64,000 nt of DNA from an uncultured Acidimicrobiaceae bacterium (GCA_937894805.1 CALAYR010000136.1:1-64000); one strand, 5' to 3'. Counted from the first letter of the stretch, positions 27,772 to 39,704 are shown. Notes: a model not told the origin generated them from the letters alone. A program made the numbers and translations.

Positions 27772-27792
27772 CGTAGAAGTGAAAGAACAAGG

Positions 27793-28089
27793 ATGAACCG
27801 CGAACAGAAGCGAATGATGCAGCGACAAGGAGTCGGCGCCGACGGCGCCGTTGCTCCTCGTCGTGCCGTCTCCCCGCAAGACGTTCAGCGTCGCCGTCGC
27901 GAACGAGTCGGTGTTCGTCAGTACTTTCGCGAAGTACGCGATGAGATGCGCCAAGTTGCTTGGCCTTCCCGTCCCGAAGTTGTTAACTACACGACCATCG
28001 TCGTGTGTGTTCTCGTCTTCATGTCGTTGTTGATTTTTGGACTGGGCTTTGGATTTTCAAAGTTCGTTACCTTCCTGTTTCAGAAGTAG
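27793..28089 (+). CDS. secE: Preprotein translocase subunit SecE
   Basis: Small clamp subunit of the SecYEG channel. 98 aa: a basic, Gln/Arg-rich N-terminal half, then the conserved amphipathic segment YFREVRDEMRQVAWPSRPEV and one transmembrane helix (about 70-92). ATG 27793 is used because longer frames run back into tRNA-Trp. nusG follows after 6 nt. Confidence 0.95.
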   Translation: MNREQKRMMQRQGVGADGAVAPRRAVSPQDVQRRRRERVGVRQYFREVRDEMRQVAWPSRPEVVNYTTIVVCVLVFMSLLIFGLGFGFSKFVTFLFQK

Positions 28090-28095
28090 GGCCTG

Positions 28096-28749
28096 ATGAG
28101 TGACATTGAATTCGAACAGATTGACGACGAGCTTGTCGAAGATGTTGAGATCGACGAGGTAGAGATTCTCGAAGAGGAGCCGGCTGCCGAGTCTGCTTTC
28201 GATCGTCCCGGTCGTTGGTACGTCGTGCGTACCTTCTCGGGTCACGAGAAGAAGGTTCGCGAAGCGCTCGAAGTTGTCATTAAGAACCAGGGCCTGCAGG
28301 ACGACATCTACGAAATCGTTATTCCCGAAGAGGACGTGACTGAAATTCGTCGTGACAAGCGCGTCACCACGAAGAAGCGAATCTTCCCCGGGTACATGAT
28401 GGTGCGCTGCCGTCCCACTGCGGACAACTTCCAAACGATTACCAGCATCCCCTCGGCCATTGGTTTCGTGGGTCCCCAGAAGGACAACCCGATTCCCTTG
28501 ACGCGCAAGGAGATCGACGGCATTATTCGTCCCACCATCGAAGGTGTTGAACAGCCCGTTAAGCGCAAGACGCCGAAGCACGATTTTTCGATGGGCGAAG
28601 AAGTCGAAATCAAGACCGGTCCGTTTGCGACCTTCAAGGGTCTTATTGCCGAGATCAACGAAGACCAGTTGCGTCTCAAGGTCTTGGTGGACATCTTTGG
28701 TCGCGAGACCCCAGTCGAACTTGAGTTCGGCCAAGTGACCAAGAGTTAA
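28096..28749 (+). CDS. nusG: Transcription termination/antitermination factor NusG
   Basis: 217 aa. A strongly acidic N-terminal extension (residues ~3-32) precedes the NGN domain ([18 protein letters not shown] from 41; PGYMMVR) and a C-terminal KOW domain ([17 protein letters not shown]). It binds RNA polymerase and links it to Rho or the ribosome. Such acidic extensions are common in actinobacteria. Operon with secE and rplK. Confidence 0.96.
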   Translation: MSDIEFEQIDDELVEDVEIDEVEILEEEPAAESAFDRPGRWYVVRTFSGHEKKVREALEVVIKNQGLQDDIYEIVIPEEDVTEIRRDKRVTTKKRIFPGYMMVRCRPTADNFQTITSIPSAIGFVGPQKDNPIPLTRKEIDGIIRPTIEGVEQPVKRKTPKHDFSMGEEVEIKTGPFATFKGLIAEINEDQLRLKVLVDIFGRETPVELEFGQVTKS

Positions 28750-28775
28750 TTCAAGGATTTGTAAGGAGAACCGCC

Positions 28776-29198
28776 ATGGCTAAGAAGACCATTGCAATTG
28801 TGAAGATTCAGCTGCCCGCAGGTGGAGCCACGCCGGCCCCACCAGTAGGTACTGCGCTCGGGCCCCACGGTATTCAGACCATGGAGTTCTGTAAGCAGTA
28901 CAACGCCGCGACCGAGAGCATGAAGGGCACCGTGGTGCCTTGCGAAATCTCGATCTACGACGACCGCACGTTCACATTCGTATTGAAGACCCCACCAACG
29001 CCAGTACTCCTGCGTGAAGCCGCTGGCCTCGCTAAGGGTGCACAGCTCGCCGGTCGTGAGACCGTCGCCACCGTTTCGTGGGACCAGGTTGAAGAGATTG
29101 CCAAGACCAAGTTGCAAGACCTCAACACCGATGACCTCGAGATGGCCAAGTTGCAGGTAGCGGGCACCGCCCGTTCCATGGGCATCAACGTTCGCTAG
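28776..29198 (+). CDS. rplK: 50S ribosomal protein L11
   Basis: 140 aa, full length. It binds 23S rRNA at the GTPase-associated centre. N-terminal [20 protein letters not shown] and C-terminal [11 protein letters not shown] are canonical. AAGGAG lies 8 nt before the ATG. rplA follows after 11 nt. Confidence 0.97.
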   Translation: MAKKTIAIVKIQLPAGGATPAPPVGTALGPHGIQTMEFCKQYNAATESMKGTVVPCEISIYDDRTFTFVLKTPPTPVLLREAAGLAKGAQLAGRETVATVSWDQVEEIAKTKLQDLNTDDLEMAKLQVAGTARSMGINVR

Positions 29199-29209
29199 GA
29201 GATAGACAG

Positions 29210-29926
29210 ATGAAGCACGGTAAGAAGTACAACAACGCCCTCGCGCAAATTGACCGCGAAGCACTACTCACCCTTTCCGAGGCCGTGGCCAAGGTGAAGG
29301 TGACGGCTACTGCCAAGTTCGACGAGACCATCGAGATCGCCTGCCGCCTCGGTGTCGACCCTCGTAAGGCCGACCAGATCGTTCGTGGCACCTTGTCGTT
29401 GCCCGCCGGTACTGGTAAGACCAACCGCGTGGCCGTGTTCGCCGCCGGTGAAGCGGCCCAGGCTGCGCGTGATGCCGGAGCCGACGTTGTCGGAGCCGAG
29501 GATCTCGTCGCTCAGGTCTCCGGTGGATTCCTGGAGTTCGACATCGCTATCGCTACGCCAGACCTCATGGGTCAGGTCGGTGGTTTGGGCCGCGTGCTCG
29601 GACCCCGTGGTTTGATGCCGAACCCTAAGACCGGCACGGTCACCATGGACGTCGCTAAGGCCGTTACCGAATTCAAGGGTGGTCGTGTGGAATACAAGAC
29701 CGACCGCTTCGGCAACATCCACCTCCGCGTGGGCAAGGCTTCCTTCAGCGAAGCCGACCTCGTGAAGAACATCAGCGCTGTCGTAGACGAACTGCTCCGC
29801 GCCAAGCCTGCGAGCTCGAAGGGTCGCTACCTCATGGGCGTGACCATCAGCTCGACCATGGGCCCTGGCATCAAGATCGACCCGCTCCGCGCCCGCGAAG
29901 CTGACGAAGTCTTGGTTTCGGCCTAG
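29210..29926 (+). CDS. rplA: 50S ribosomal protein L1
   Basis: 238 aa. L1-stalk protein; in other bacteria it also represses its own L11-L1 m[23 protein letters not shown] and [20 protein letters not shown] are family signatures. Operon with rplK. Confidence 0.97.
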   Translation: MKHGKKYNNALAQIDREALLTLSEAVAKVKVTATAKFDETIEIACRLGVDPRKADQIVRGTLSLPAGTGKTNRVAVFAAGEAAQAARDAGADVVGAEDLVAQVSGGFLEFDIAIATPDLMGQVGGLGRVLGPRGLMPNPKTGTVTMDVAKAVTEFKGGRVEYKTDRFGNIHLRVGKASFSEADLVKNISAVVDELLRAKPASSKGRYLMGVTISSTMGPGIKIDPLRAREADEVLVSA

Positions 29927-30142
29927 TCCGTTTTGACGGCACGCCTGGCGTGCCACTACCATGAAGACCCTGCGAGGAAACTCGCACACAGTTTTAGAAG
30001 AACGCCAAAGACATCCGGAGTGGGAAACCACGTAAAGGAATCGGTAACGATTCGCCCGACGAGGCAGTTCGAGAAGGCCCCAGGCCGGCTCGCACTGGAT
30101 GTCCAAGGCCCGCCCCGGGCGGCATCCGGTGAAGGAGCGAGT
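29927..30142 (+). ncRNA. rplJ leader (L10-leader-like structured RNA)
   Basis: 216-nt untranslated stretch before rplJ. Visible elements: hairpin GGCACGC-CTG-GCGTGCC (29938-29954); hairpin TGCGAG-GAAA-CTCGCA (29971-29986); and a long-range pair GACATCC (30010-30016) with GGATGTC (30097-30103). The latter segment can instead pair with GGCATCC (30121-30127), just before the ribosome site GAAGGAG (30131-30137). Position and multi-branch layout match the L10(L12)4-binding autoregulatory leader known in many bacteria. Confidence 0.6.
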
Positions 30143-30847
30143 ATGAACGAAGTAATGACCCAAAAGGTCGCAGTTATCGACGAACTGAAGGCCAAGGTCG
30201 ACAGCACCAATACGGCCGTTGTCACCGAGTACCGCGGTATGACCGTGGCTCAAATCTCCGAACTCCGCCGCACACTTCGTGGCCACGGCGCCGATTTCAA
30301 GGTTTTCAAGAACACTCTCGTCCGCCGCGCGATCGCTGGCACCCCCGTGGAGCCCATGACCGAGTTCCTCGAAGGCCCTACGGCCATTGCCTTTGTTGAC
30401 GGTGACGTTTCGGCCGTCGCCAAGACGCTCCGTGACTTCTCTAAGTCCACCCCCACCCTCGTGGTGAAGGGCGGCGTCCTCGATGGTCGCGTTCTGACCC
30501 TAAAAGACCTGATCGCACTGGCTGACCTGCCGAGCCGCGACGTGCTTTTGGCCCAGCTGGCTGGCCTCATTGCTTCGCCAATGCGCACCATGGCCGGCCT
30601 CATGAAGGCCGTCCCACAATCTCTCGCCTATGGCCTGTCGGCTTTGATCGACTCCAAGGGCGGCGCACCAGTAGGTGCGACCAAGACCGAAGAGGCCGAG
30701 GCACCCGCCCCGGCCGAAGCGGAAGCCGAGGCCCCCGCGGCCGAAGCGACCACCGAGGAAGCGCCAGAAGTGGCTGCCGACGAAGTGACTGCCGAAGCCG
30801 AGGCACCGGCCCCCGAGGCCAGTGAAGAAGCCCCCGCGGCCGAATAA
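30143..30847 (+). CDS. rplJ: 50S ribosomal protein L10
   Basis: 234 aa, about 60-70 longer than usual. The L10 core (residues 1-170; VVTEYRGMTV, FKVFKNTLVRRA, MRTMAGLMKA) anchors the L7/L12 stalk. The rest (about 172-234) is an almost pure Ala/Glu/Pro tail. ATG 30143 follows GAAGGAG by 5 nt; the open frame upstream is the RNA leader. rplL follows after 33 nt. Confidence 0.95.
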   Translation: MNEVMTQKVAVIDELKAKVDSTNTAVVTEYRGMTVAQISELRRTLRGHGADFKVFKNTLVRRAIAGTPVEPMTEFLEGPTAIAFVDGDVSAVAKTLRDFSKSTPTLVVKGGVLDGRVLTLKDLIALADLPSRDVLLAQLAGLIASPMRTMAGLMKAVPQSLAYGLSALIDSKGGAPVGATKTEEAEAPAPAEAEAEAPAAEATTEEAPEVAADEVTAEAEAPAPEASEEAPAAE

Positions 30848-30880
30848 CGCAGTATTAAACCGAAAGAAAGTAAGGAAATC

Positions 30881-31273
30881 ATGGCTGGAACCCTGACCAA
30901 GGAACAAATCCTCGACGGAATCGCCGAATTGACAGTGATTGAGCTCAGCGAGCTCCTCACTGCGTTCGAAGAGAAGTTCGGCGTAACTGCAGCTGCCCCC
31001 GCGGCCGTTGCTGTTGCCGCACCTGCAGCTGGTGGCGGCGACGCCGGCGCTGCTGACGAGAAGAGCGACTTTGACGTTGTAATCACCAACGCTGGTGACA
31101 AGAAGATCCAGGTGATCAAGGAAGTCCGCACCCTCACCAACCTCGGCTTGAAGGAAGCCAAGGACCTGGTTGACGCGGCTCCCAAGACCGTCCTCGAGAA
31201 GGTCTCCAAGGCCGACGCTGACAAGGCCAAGGCGGCCCTGGAAGCAGCTGGCGCCACCGTCGAACTTAAGTAG
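30881..31273 (+). CDS. rplL: 50S ribosomal protein L7/L12
   Basis: 130 aa. It has an N-terminal dimerisation helix region ([20 protein letters not shown]), an Ala-rich hinge (about 40-57) and a C-terminal factor-binding domain ([30 protein letters not shown]). Multicopy stalk protein that recruits EF-Tu and EF-G. Confidence 0.97.
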   Translation: MAGTLTKEQILDGIAELTVIELSELLTAFEEKFGVTAAAPAAVAVAAPAAGGGDAGAADEKSDFDVVITNAGDKKIQVIKEVRTLTNLGLKEAKDLVDAAPKTVLEKVSKADADKAKAALEAAGATVELK

Positions 31274-31480
31274 TTCACTGGTACGAGAGCCCGCTCGGGG
31301 GGAGACCCCCGGGCGGGCACTTGCGTCCCTACCGACTGCGCACTTGCGCTCAGTCGTCGGTGGGCAGTAGCATTAACTCTCCGTGTTTGCGAAAGCGTTT
31401 GGTCATGTCACGACCACTCCTCCGCAGACACTTGCTTTGCCATTGCTGTACCCCTGTGACCTCGACACGAAGGATTATCT
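31274..31480 (+). promoter_or_regulatory. rplL-rpoB intergenic region with two hairpins
   Basis: 207 nt. A very GC-rich stem at 31290-31319 (GCCCG...CGGGC around CGGGGG/CCCCC) has no T run and so would be a partial terminator. A second hairpin pairs CGACTG (31333-31338) with CAGTCG (31351-31356). GAAGGA (31469-31474) is the rpoB ribosome site. Attenuation here sets the ribosomal-protein to RNA polymerase ratio in other bacteria; the same use is inferred. Confidence 0.5.
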
Positions 31481-34400
31481 GTGCTGAAGCGCTCTGCGTT
31501 CCCGAATCGTTTCTCGTTCGCCGTACTGCCGGAACCAACCGTTGAGGGAGGGGCAAACTCCCTCTTCGACGCCGTCCACGACCAGATTAAGTTCCTGGAA
31601 GAGGGCGGATCGGCTGACAACCTGCTCACCAAGTACGGCGACTACGGCCCGCTGCACTTCCTTAACTTCCAGAACGACAAGTACGGATGGTTCCTCCGCG
31701 ACGGTCTGAAGAAGGCCTTTGAGGACATTTCGCCCATCAAGGACTCCACTGGCAAGCTCTCCTTGTACCTGACCTTTGATCCTGAGAACTCAGAGTCAAT
31801 CGGGCCCGCCAAGCACACCGAAGCCGAGTGCGTCGAGCGTGGACTGACCTACCAGTGCCCAATCTTCGTCGAGGCGGAATTCCGCAACGAAGAGACCGGT
31901 GAAATTAAGCAGTCCTTCGTCTTCATGGGTGATGTACCCGTAATGACCGAGCGCGGCACCTTCATCTACAACGGTACCGAGCGTGTCGTTGTTTCACAGT
32001 TGCTCCGTTCCGACGGTATCTACACCGAGCCGGACCGTGACCCCAAGGGCAACATTACGTTCATCACTACCGTTATTCCGGTCCGTGGTGAGCGTCCCAA
32101 GTTCGCACTCGAAGTTGGTGACTCCACTCGCGTTGCCGTTCGTATCGGCAAGGGTAAGAAGGTCAACTCCTTCACCGTGCTGCGTGCACTCGACTCCCGC
32201 GTGGACTTCTCCTACCTCGAGAAGTTGGTTAACCACTTCGTCAGTGGTGCCAAGGGTGAAGTTCGCATTCTTGAAGGTGAGTTCGAAAAGTACCGCCTCA
32301 AGTTCTACGAGAAGTACGACAAGGACATTCACACCTTCGTCAACCGCGGTAACCGCACCAAGGACTGGAGCAACAAGCTCGCTAAGTTCGCGAACCAGTT
32401 GATCGAAGAGAAGAACATCGGCATGCTCGACGCATTGACGATGCACTTGGAAATCTTCCACGGTGGCGACGAAACCAAGCTCGGTCAGGCCGGCCAGGAA
32501 ATGGCCCTCATCGAGATCTACAAGGCCTGGAAGGGTCTGGAGCCAGCCGACCGTTGGTTGGACGTCTTTGACATCGAAGCGTGGCGCTTGCCTTCGGCTC
32601 CGATTCCTGGTGACACCAACACCCCGAACAAGTTCCGCACCGCGATGGAATCACGTATCGAGCCGTTCTTCCGCATGGTCTTCTTGGACCCCACGAAGCC
32701 ACTGCTCCCCGGTCAGATTGCTCGCACCAGCGAGCGCAGCCGCGCCAAGGCCGGTTTCGAAATCTCCGACCTCGGTCAGATTCGTATCGAGCGCAAGTTC
32801 GCTCGTTCCAACGAAGTCGCTCGTAACCGCGAACTCTTTGGCGAAGTCTTTGACGCGCCAGTTGGCGACAAGCGTTGGTTGAGCCCCGAAGAAGTGCTCG
32901 CCACGATCACCCACTTGTTGAACCTGCGCATTGCCTACTTGGCCGAGCGTACGCAGAATCAGAACGACCCCTCGAGCTACCGCACCGACGACGTTGACCA
33001 GTTGAGCAACCGTCGTATCCGTAGCGTCGGTGAGCTCGTACTCATCGCGTACCGCGGTGGTCTTAACCGTATGGAGCGCGTCGTTCGTGATCGCATGACG
33101 ACCCTCGACACCGAGGCCATCACGCCACAGGCGCTGATCAACATTCGTCCCGTTTCGGCGGCGGTCAAGGAGTTCTTCTCCTCGAGCCAGTTGAGCCAGT
33201 ACCTCGACAACACCAACCCTCTCTCGGGTCTGACGAACAAGCGTCGTCTCTCGGCACTGGGCCTTGGTGGTCTGACGCGTGAGCGTGCCGGACTGGAAGT
33301 ACGAGACGTACTCGCCTCGTACTACGGCCGCATCTGTCCGATCGAAACTCCCGAAGGTCCCAACGTTGGTCTGATCGGTTACTTCGCGAACTACGCCCTG
33401 CTCGACAGGCACGGTTTCATTCACAGCCCAATTCGTATTGTGAAGAACGGTGTGGCCTCGAGCGACTACCGCTGGATCAACTTCGAATCTGAGCCGTACT
33501 TGAAGATTGCCGCCGCCGAAACTGAGCTGGACGCCAACGGTCGCATCAAGGCCGACCGCGTCCTGATCCGTACCGGTTCGCCCGGTACCGGTATTCCTCA
33601 CCACTCGGTGCCGGACAACCGTCTTGGTTCGACCGTGGCGGAATTCTCAATCGTTAATCGCGATGAAGTGGACGCGATGGACATCTCACCCATTCAGAAC
33701 ATCTCGCTCTCGACGGCGTTGATTCCCTTCGTGGAGCACGACGACCCGCAGCGCGCACTGATGGGCGCCAACATGCAACGCCAGGCCGTTCCGCTGATCG
33801 TTCCCGAAGCTCCGTACGTTGGTACCGGCCTCGAGGCACGTGCTGCGGTCGACTCCGGCGAAGTCTTGATCGCCGAAGCTAACGGTGTTGTTGCCGAAGT
33901 TTCGGGTGACCGCATTGTTGTCGACTACGAGATTGCCGTCCCCGTTCGTGACGAGCGTCCTTCCAAGAAGAAGACGTACAAGCTCAAGAAGTTCCGTCGT
34001 TCGAACCACGCCACCTCCATGCACCAGCGCTCACGCGTCTCGGTCGGTGACGTTGTTACGCCGGGCGACATCTTGGCTGACGGTACGTCAACCTCCAACG
34101 GTGAGTTGGCCCTCGGTAAGAACCTGCTCGTGGCCTACATGCCATGGGAGGGCTACAACTTCGAAGACGCCATCATCGTTTCCGAGCGCTTGGTGAAGGA
34201 CGACGTCTTGACGTCGGTTCACATCGAGAAGTTCGAGTGTGACGCCCGTGACGTGAAGTTGGGTCAAGAAGAAATCACTCGCGACATCCCGAACCTGCCT
34301 GAGAACATCTTGGCCAACCTCGACGACCGCGGCATCATCCGCATCGGTTCCGAAGTTGCTCCCGGTGACATCCTCGTTGGAAAGGTCACCCCGAAGGGTG

Positions 34401-35587
34401 AGTCCGAGCCTTCGCCAGAAGAGCGCCTCCTACGCGCCATCTTCGGTGACAAGGCCGACGACGTTCGTGACGTTTCACTCCGTCTGCCTCACGGTCAGTT
34501 CGGAACGGTTATCGACATCAAGGTCATCGAGCGTGACGGTGAAGAAGAGTTGCCACCAGGTGTAAACCAGTTGGTTCGCGTCTTCGTTGCTCAGAAGCGC
34601 AAGATCCAAGAAGGCGACAAGCTCGCCGGTCGTCACGGTAACAAGGGTGTTATCTCCAAGATTCTTCCTGAAGAAGACATGCCCTACATGCCTGACGGTT
34701 CGCCAGTCGACATCATCTTGAGCCCACTCGGTGTGCCAAGTCGAATGAACGTTGGACAGCTGCTCGAGAGTCACCTCGGTTACGCCGCGCGTCACGGTTG
34801 GAAGGGTGCCGACAGGAACCCCAAGGCCGGTACCGCTGGACACGACGACAGCGCCCTGCGCAAGACCCGTCCTCGCACCGAGCCCGCGCTCTACGTTTCA
34901 TCGCCCGCCTTCGATGGTGCGCGTTGGGACCAAGAGGACGCTCGTAGCGACAAGCCCAACATCAAGCAGGTCTTCGCCGCCCTCAACGCCGATGGCGCCG
35001 ATGGCCGTCGCATGACTTCCGACGCGAACGATGGCAAGGTCACCTTGTACAACGGTCGTACCGGTGAGGCTTACGACAGTCCGATCGCCGTGGGTTACGC
35101 CTACATCTTGAAGCTCTCCCACATGGTGGACGACAAGATTCACGCCCGTTCAACTGGTCCCTACGCGCTGGTTACCCAGCAGCCCATCGGTGGTAAGGCC
35201 CAGTTCGGTGGACAGCGCTTCGGTGAGATGGAAGTGTGGGCCCTCGAGGCCTACGGTGCGGCACACGCACTCCAGGAACTCATCACCGTTAAGTCCGACG
35301 ACACCCGTGGTCGTGAGTGGACGTACGAGGCCATCGTTAAGGGTGAGAACCTGCCGAAGCCTGGTGTCCCCGAGTCCTTCAAGGCTCTGGTTAAGGAAAT
35401 GCAAGCACTCTGCTTGAACGTTGAGGTTCGCACGTCGAACGGTCAGCTGGTTCAACTGGTCGACGAAGACGACGACTACTTAAGCCGCACCCGTTTGCTC
35501 GGCATCAACATTCAGCGACAAGAACACGGTTCGGACGAAGAAGATGCACGTCGTCAGGCCGAGCGCAACGAGAGGAAGTTCCAGTAA
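31481..35587 (+). CDS. rpoB: DNA-directed RNA polymerase subunit beta
   Basis: 1368 aa, clearly longer than most actinobacterial RpoB (about 1150-1180 from memory). The extra length lies mainly in the N-terminal third: an insert near residues 28-65 and a helical stretch near 250-345. All core parts are present, including the rifampicin region [20 protein letters not shown] (567-586), [22 protein letters not shown] and GRHGNKGV. N586 occupies the position of E. coli H526. GTG start 6 nt after GAAGGA. The stop TAATG overlaps the rpoC ATG by one base. Confidence 0.97.
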   Translation: MLKRSAFPNRFSFAVLPEPTVEGGANSLFDAVHDQIKFLEEGGSADNLLTKYGDYGPLHFLNFQNDKYGWFLRDGLKKAFEDISPIKDSTGKLSLYLTFDPENSESIGPAKHTEAECVERGLTYQCPIFVEAEFRNEETGEIKQSFVFMGDVPVMTERGTFIYNGTERVVVSQLLRSDGIYTEPDRDPKGNITFITTVIPVRGERPKFALEVGDSTRVAVRIGKGKKVNSFTVLRALDSRVDFSYLEKLVNHFVSGAKGEVRILEGEFEKYRLKFYEKYDKDIHTFVNRGNRTKDWSNKLAKFANQLIEEKNIGMLDALTMHLEIFHGGDETKLGQAGQEMALIEIYKAWKGLEPADRWLDVFDIEAWRLPSAPIPGDTNTPNKFRTAMESRIEPFFRMVFLDPTKPLLPGQIARTSERSRAKAGFEISDLGQIRIERKFARSNEVARNRELFGEVFDAPVGDKRWLSPEEVLATITHLLNLRIAYLAERTQNQNDPSSYRTDDVDQLSNRRIRSVGELVLIAYRGGLNRMERVVRDRMTTLDTEAITPQALINIRPVSAAVKEFFSSSQLSQYLDNTNPLSGLTNKRRLSALGLGGLTRERAGLEVRDVLASYYGRICPIETPEGPNVGLIGYFANYALLDRHGFIHSPIRIVKNGVASSDYRWINFESEPYLKIAAAETELDANGRIKADRVLIRTGSPGTGIPHHSVPDNRLGSTVAEFSIVNRDEVDAMDISPIQNISLSTALIPFVEHDDPQRALMGANMQRQAVPLIVPEAPYVGTGLEARAAVDSGEVLIAEANGVVAEVSGDRIVVDYEIAVPVRDERPSKKKTYKLKKFRRSNHATSMHQRSRVSVGDVVTPGDILADGTSTSNGELALGKNLLVAYMPWEGYNFEDAIIVSERLVKDDVLTSVHIEKFECDARDVKLGQEEITRDIPNLPENILANLDDRGIIRIGSEVAPGDILVGKVTPKGESEPSPEERLLRAIFGDKADDVRDVSLRLPHGQFGTVIDIKVIERDGEEELPPGVNQLVRVFVAQKRKIQEGDKLAGRHGNKGVISKILPEEDMPYMPDGSPVDIILSPLGVPSRMNVGQLLESHLGYAARHGWKGADRNPKAGTAGHDDSALRKTRPRTEPALYVSSPAFDGARWDQEDARSDKPNIKQVFAALNADGADGRRMTSDANDGKVTLYNGRTGEAYDSPIAVGYAYILKLSHMVDDKIHARSTGPYALVTQQPIGGKAQFGGQRFGEMEVWALEAYGAAHALQELITVKSDDTRGREWTYEAIVKGENLPKPGVPESFKALVKEMQALCLNVEVRTSNGQLVQLVDEDDDYLSRTRLLGINIQRQEHGSDEEDARRQAERNERKFQ

Positions 35588-38500
35588 TGAGCCCCGTCAA
35601 CGTAAGTACCATCGACCAGCTCCGTATTGGCTTGGCCAGCGCCAAGGACATCCACTCGTGGACCTCGGGCGAAGTCAAGAAGCCAGAAACCGTTAACTAC
35701 CGCACCAACAAGCCTGAAAAGGACGGACTCTTCTGCGAGAAGATCTTCGGACCCCAGAAGGCTTGGGAGTGTGCCTGTGGCAAGTACAAGCGCGTCCACG
35801 TCAAGGGTCTCGTTTGTGAGCGTTGCGGGGTTGAAGTAACAAGTGACAAGGTGCGCCGCGAGCGCATGGGTCACATCCAACTCCAGGCCCCCGTTGTTCA
35901 CATTTGGTACCTCCGCGGTACCCGTTCGTGGTTGACCTACCTCTTGATGGGTCTCGACCCTAAGGAAGAGCTCAAGGCCAAGCAGTTGGAGAAGGTTGTG
36001 TACTACTCCGCACGTCTCGTGACCTACGTTGACGTTGCTCGCCGCGCCGAAGACCTCAAGACGTTGGCCGAAGCCCTCGAGGACGAGACCAAGGACATCT
36101 TGGCCGGTCGCGAGCGGACCCTCGAGCGTTACCAGCGCGAGTTCGAAGCTCGCCTGGAGTACTTGAAGAACGACAACTCTCGTGACGCCGAACTGCGCAC
36201 CGCGCAGAAGGAATTCGACGAGCGTTGCCTCGAAGCCCGTGACGGTGCCCAGTTGGCCATCGACATGGCCAACCAGGCCTTCGACACGTTCCGCACGTTG
36301 CACTCACGTCAGATCATCGAAGACGAATTGCTCTACCGCGAAATGCTCATGCGTTACGAGGAGTACTTCGAAGGTGGCATGGGTGCCGACGCAATCTTGC
36401 AGCTCATCGACCGCATGGACCTCGACGCCGAAGAGGCGCAGATGGTCGAAATGCTCGACGGTAAGAGCGGCGTCAAGATTTCTGCTCAGCGTCACGCCAA
36501 GTTGCTCAAGCGTCTCGCCGTAGTCCAGGCCTTCAACCGCCGCGACGACAACGGCCGACGGTTGAACGACCCCAGCGCGATGATCTTGCAGGTTCTCCCC
36601 GTCATCCCGCCGGACTTGCGTCCGATGGTGCAGCTCGATGGTGGACGTCAGGCCACGAGTGACTTGAACGACCTCTACCGTCGCGTGATCAACCGCAACA
36701 ACCGTCTTAAGAAGTTGCTCGAGTCGGACAGCCCCGCGATCATCGTGAACAACGAACGTCGCATGCTGCAAGAGGCCGTTGACGCCTTGATCGACAACGG
36801 TCGTCACGGCCGTGCGGCGTCGGGCCCATCGGGTCGTCCCGCAAAGAGCCTCACCGACGTGTTGAAGGGTAAGCAGGGTCGTTTCCGTCAGAACTTGCTC
36901 GGTAAGCGCGTTGACTACTCGGCCCGTTCGGTCATCGTCGTTGGTCCGCGCCTGAAGCTGCACCAGTGTGGTCTGCCGAAGATCATGGCCCTCGAACTCT
37001 TCAAGCCATTCGTAATGCGGGCCCTCATGGCCGACGGCACGGCGCAGAACATTCGTTCCGCGAAGCGCATGGTCGAGCAGCGCCACGTTGCGGTGTGGGA
37101 GAAGCTCGAGTACGTAACTCGCGAGCACCCCGTGCTCTTGAACCGTGCCCCCACCCTTCACCGTCTCGGTGTCCAGGCCTTCGAGCCCGTACTTGTTGAC
37201 GGCAAGGCCATCCAGGTTCACCCACTCGTTTGTAAGGCCTTCAACGCTGACTTCGACGGTGACACCATGGCGGTACACGTTCCGCTGAGCGCCGAAGCTC
37301 AGGCTGAAGCTCGCATCCTCATGCTGTCGGTGAACAACATCTTCACCCCCGCTACCGGACGCGCCATCACGGAGCCGAGCCAGGACATGGTCTTGGGTAT
37401 CTACTACCTAACCCGTGACGCCAAGATCAAGGCTGAGCGCCCACCGGTCTTCCGTCAGATCCACGAAATCGAAGCGGCCCTCGAGCGCAACATCATCACG
37501 TTGCACACCGAGATCGAACTTCGTACTTCGACGGATGCATCCGAATCGAGCCTCGCCGCTCGTTTGGCTTCCGCTGACTTTGCCGCCGAAGGTGCTCGTC
37601 GTTCAATCCGCACGACCCCTGGTCGCGTGATCTTCAACGAGGCGCTGCCTTCGGGCTACCGCTTCATCAACCAGTTGGTTGGTAAGAACTCGTTGCCTAT
37701 CGGCGTGATTGTCGAAGAGATTGCGAACGGTTACACCCGTAAGCAAGTAGCCAACGCCCTCGACGCCATCAAGGACCTTGGTTTCCGTTACGCCAGCCAG
37801 AGTGGTTTGACCATTGGCTTCGATGACATCGTGACCAGTCCTCGTAAGGCCGAGATTCTCGACAGCTACGAGAAGGACGCCGAAAAGGTTGAGCAGAACT
37901 TCAACAAGGGTGTCATCATCGACGAAGAGCGTCGTCAGTTGCAGATCGACATTTGGACTCGCGCTAACCGCGAACTCAGTGACGTTTGCTACGGTGCGCT
38001 CGACGCCCAAGTCGACAACCCCATCCGCATGATGGTGGACTCGGGTGCTCGTGGTAACCGCCAGCAGATCCTCCAGATCACCGCCATGAAGGGACTCGTT
38101 GTTAACTCCCGCGGTGAAATTGAGCACCGACCTGCGAAGAGCTCATTCCGTGAAGGTCTTACTTCATGGGAGTACTTCGTATCGTTGCACGGAACTCGTA
38201 AGGGTCTCGCCGACACCGCACTACGTACCGCTGACTCGGGTTACTTGACCCGTCGTCTCGTTGACGTCGCGCAGGAGCTCATCATCAAGGAAATGAACTG
38301 TGGCACCAGCCGCAGTCTGCTCATTGAGAATGTGGCTCCCGACACGGCCGCCGTTCGTTCGCACCTCGAGACCAAGCTCTGGGGCCGCATGCTGGCTCAA
38401 GACCTCGAGACCAGCGAAGGTGTTCTGCCCGCCGGCACAATCCTCGCGATCGCCGACGTCGAGCGTTTGCGCGACGACGCCAAGGTCGACTCCATCCGGG

Positions 38501-39621
38501 TGCGCACCACGCTCGTCTGCGAAGCAGCCGAAGGTATCTGTGCGTCGTGTTACGGACTCAGCCTCGCGACCCACGAACTCGTCGAACTCGGCGAAGCCGT
38601 TGGTGTGGTGGCCGCTCAGTCAATCGGTGAGCCTGGTACTCAGCTGACCATGCGTACCTTCCACTCCGGTGGTGTAGGTGGCCGTGACATTACTCACGGT
38701 CTGCCTCGCGTGGTTGAGCTCTTCGAAGCTCGTTCACCAAAGGGTGCCGCCACCATGGCTGAGCACTCCGGTGTTGTTCGCATCGAGCGTTCCGACGCTC
38801 CCGGTGTGAACGCGGCCGCGAAGGTACTTGTGATTGCTAACAACGGTGACATCCAAGAGGCCCTCATTCCGCCACGTGACTTGATCGTGGCCGAAGGTGC
38901 CGAAGTGGAAGCCGGACAGCCACTGAACCGTGGACCACTCGACCCGAAGATGATTATGGAGCTGCGCGGTACGCGTGACGCCCAGCGTTATCTGGTGGAA
39001 GAAGTCCAGGGCGTCTACCGTGACCAGGGAGTTTCGATCCACGACAAGCACATTGAGCTCGTTGTGCGTCAGATGACCCGCCGTATCCAGGTCGTGAACA
39101 AGGGTGATTCGGACTTCTTGCCCGGTGCCCTCATCGACGCCAAGAACTTCGACGACTCCAACAAGGGTCTCGAAGCGGCCGGTAAGGCTCTGGCCGACGG
39201 TCGTGCCCGCATGATGGGTATCACCAAGACGTCACTGTCCACTGACTCCTGGCTCGCCGCCGCCTCCTTCCAGGAGACGACCCGAGTCCTGACCGAAGCA
39301 GCCATCAGCGGTAAGCGCGATGACCTGATCGGTCTGAAGGAAAACATCATCATCGGTAAGTTGATTCCTGCCGGTCTGGGCCAGCCACACTTTGCGGCTC
39401 GCCAGATCAAGCTGGAGATGCCTAACGCCGAACTGCTCCCCGAGTGGGCAACCTGGCGCGATGACGACTCTGACCTCGCCGACATTTTGGGCGAGTTTGG
39501 GGATGCCAACAGTGACACCCTCGACGATGACCTGCGGGACTTCCTCAGTATTGGCGAAGGTAACTACACCGCAATCGACGATTTGCTCGGTGGTCCAGAC
39601 GAGCCGGCGAGCGGGGAGTAG
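35587..39621 (+). CDS. rpoC: DNA-directed RNA polymerase subunit beta'
   Basis: 1344 aa. Zinc ribbon CACGKYKR...CERCG near residues 60-80; the catalytic magnesium loop NADFDGD near 556-562; trigger-loop and jaw segments follow, with [20 protein letters not shown] and the second zinc site [13 protein letters not shown]. Translationally coupled to rpoB (1-nt overlap). A perfect terminator hairpin follows the stop. Confidence 0.97.
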   Translation: MSPVNVSTIDQLRIGLASAKDIHSWTSGEVKKPETVNYRTNKPEKDGLFCEKIFGPQKAWECACGKYKRVHVKGLVCERCGVEVTSDKVRRERMGHIQLQAPVVHIWYLRGTRSWLTYLLMGLDPKEELKAKQLEKVVYYSARLVTYVDVARRAEDLKTLAEALEDETKDILAGRERTLERYQREFEARLEYLKNDNSRDAELRTAQKEFDERCLEARDGAQLAIDMANQAFDTFRTLHSRQIIEDELLYREMLMRYEEYFEGGMGADAILQLIDRMDLDAEEAQMVEMLDGKSGVKISAQRHAKLLKRLAVVQAFNRRDDNGRRLNDPSAMILQVLPVIPPDLRPMVQLDGGRQATSDLNDLYRRVINRNNRLKKLLESDSPAIIVNNERRMLQEAVDALIDNGRHGRAASGPSGRPAKSLTDVLKGKQGRFRQNLLGKRVDYSARSVIVVGPRLKLHQCGLPKIMALELFKPFVMRALMADGTAQNIRSAKRMVEQRHVAVWEKLEYVTREHPVLLNRAPTLHRLGVQAFEPVLVDGKAIQVHPLVCKAFNADFDGDTMAVHVPLSAEAQAEARILMLSVNNIFTPATGRAITEPSQDMVLGIYYLTRDAKIKAERPPVFRQIHEIEAALERNIITLHTEIELRTSTDASESSLAARLASADFAAEGARRSIRTTPGRVIFNEALPSGYRFINQLVGKNSLPIGVIVEEIANGYTRKQVANALDAIKDLGFRYASQSGLTIGFDDIVTSPRKAEILDSYEKDAEKVEQNFNKGVIIDEERRQLQIDIWTRANRELSDVCYGALDAQVDNPIRMMVDSGARGNRQQILQITAMKGLVVNSRGEIEHRPAKSSFREGLTSWEYFVSLHGTRKGLADTALRTADSGYLTRRLVDVAQELIIKEMNCGTSRSLLIENVAPDTAAVRSHLETKLWGRMLAQDLETSEGVLPAGTILAIADVERLRDDAKVDSIRVRTTLVCEAAEGICASCYGLSLATHELVELGEAVGVVAAQSIGEPGTQLTMRTFHSGGVGGRDITHGLPRVVELFEARSPKGAATMAEHSGVVRIERSDAPGVNAAAKVLVIANNGDIQEALIPPRDLIVAEGAEVEAGQPLNRGPLDPKMIMELRGTRDAQRYLVEEVQGVYRDQGVSIHDKHIELVVRQMTRRIQVVNKGDSDFLPGALIDAKNFDDSNKGLEAAGKALADGRARMMGITKTSLSTDSWLAAASFQETTRVLTEAAISGKRDDLIGLKENIIIGKLIPAGLGQPHFAARQIKLEMPNAELLPEWATWRDDDSDLADILGEFGDANSDTLDDDLRDFLSIGEGNYTAIDDLLGGPDEPASGE

Positions 39622-39650
39622 CACCGTACTAACAAGCCTCGAAAGGCACG

Positions 39651-39674
39651 GCCCGACACCGCTCGGTGTCGGGC
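39651..39674 (+). terminator. Terminator hairpin after rpoC
   Basis: GCCCGACACCG-CT-CGGTGTCGGGC, a perfect 11-bp stem starting 29 nt after the rpoC stop. Only TTG follows rather than a T run. Confidence 0.75.
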
Positions 39675-39704
39675 TTGCCCTCGAGCACCAATTTGTCGTA
39701 GGAT
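39675..39704 (+). promoter_or_regulatory. Promoter of the rpsL (str) operon
   Basis: TTGCCC (39675-39680), 18 nt spacer, TAGGAT (39699-39704), directly after the rpoC terminator. The ~55-nt leader contains CCGGT/ACCGG repeats (39719-39740) followed by five Ts, a possible weak attenuator. Confidence 0.5.

Noticed and set aside
29933..30142. 70 extra codons in frame before rplJ
   Set aside because: L10 starts at ATG 30143 behind GAAGGAG; the upstream segment forms RNA hairpins and translates to nothing L10-like.
29264..30286. 340-codon minus-strand frame across rplA and the rplJ leader
   Set aside because: Antisense to L1 and to a structured RNA leader; no family resemblance.
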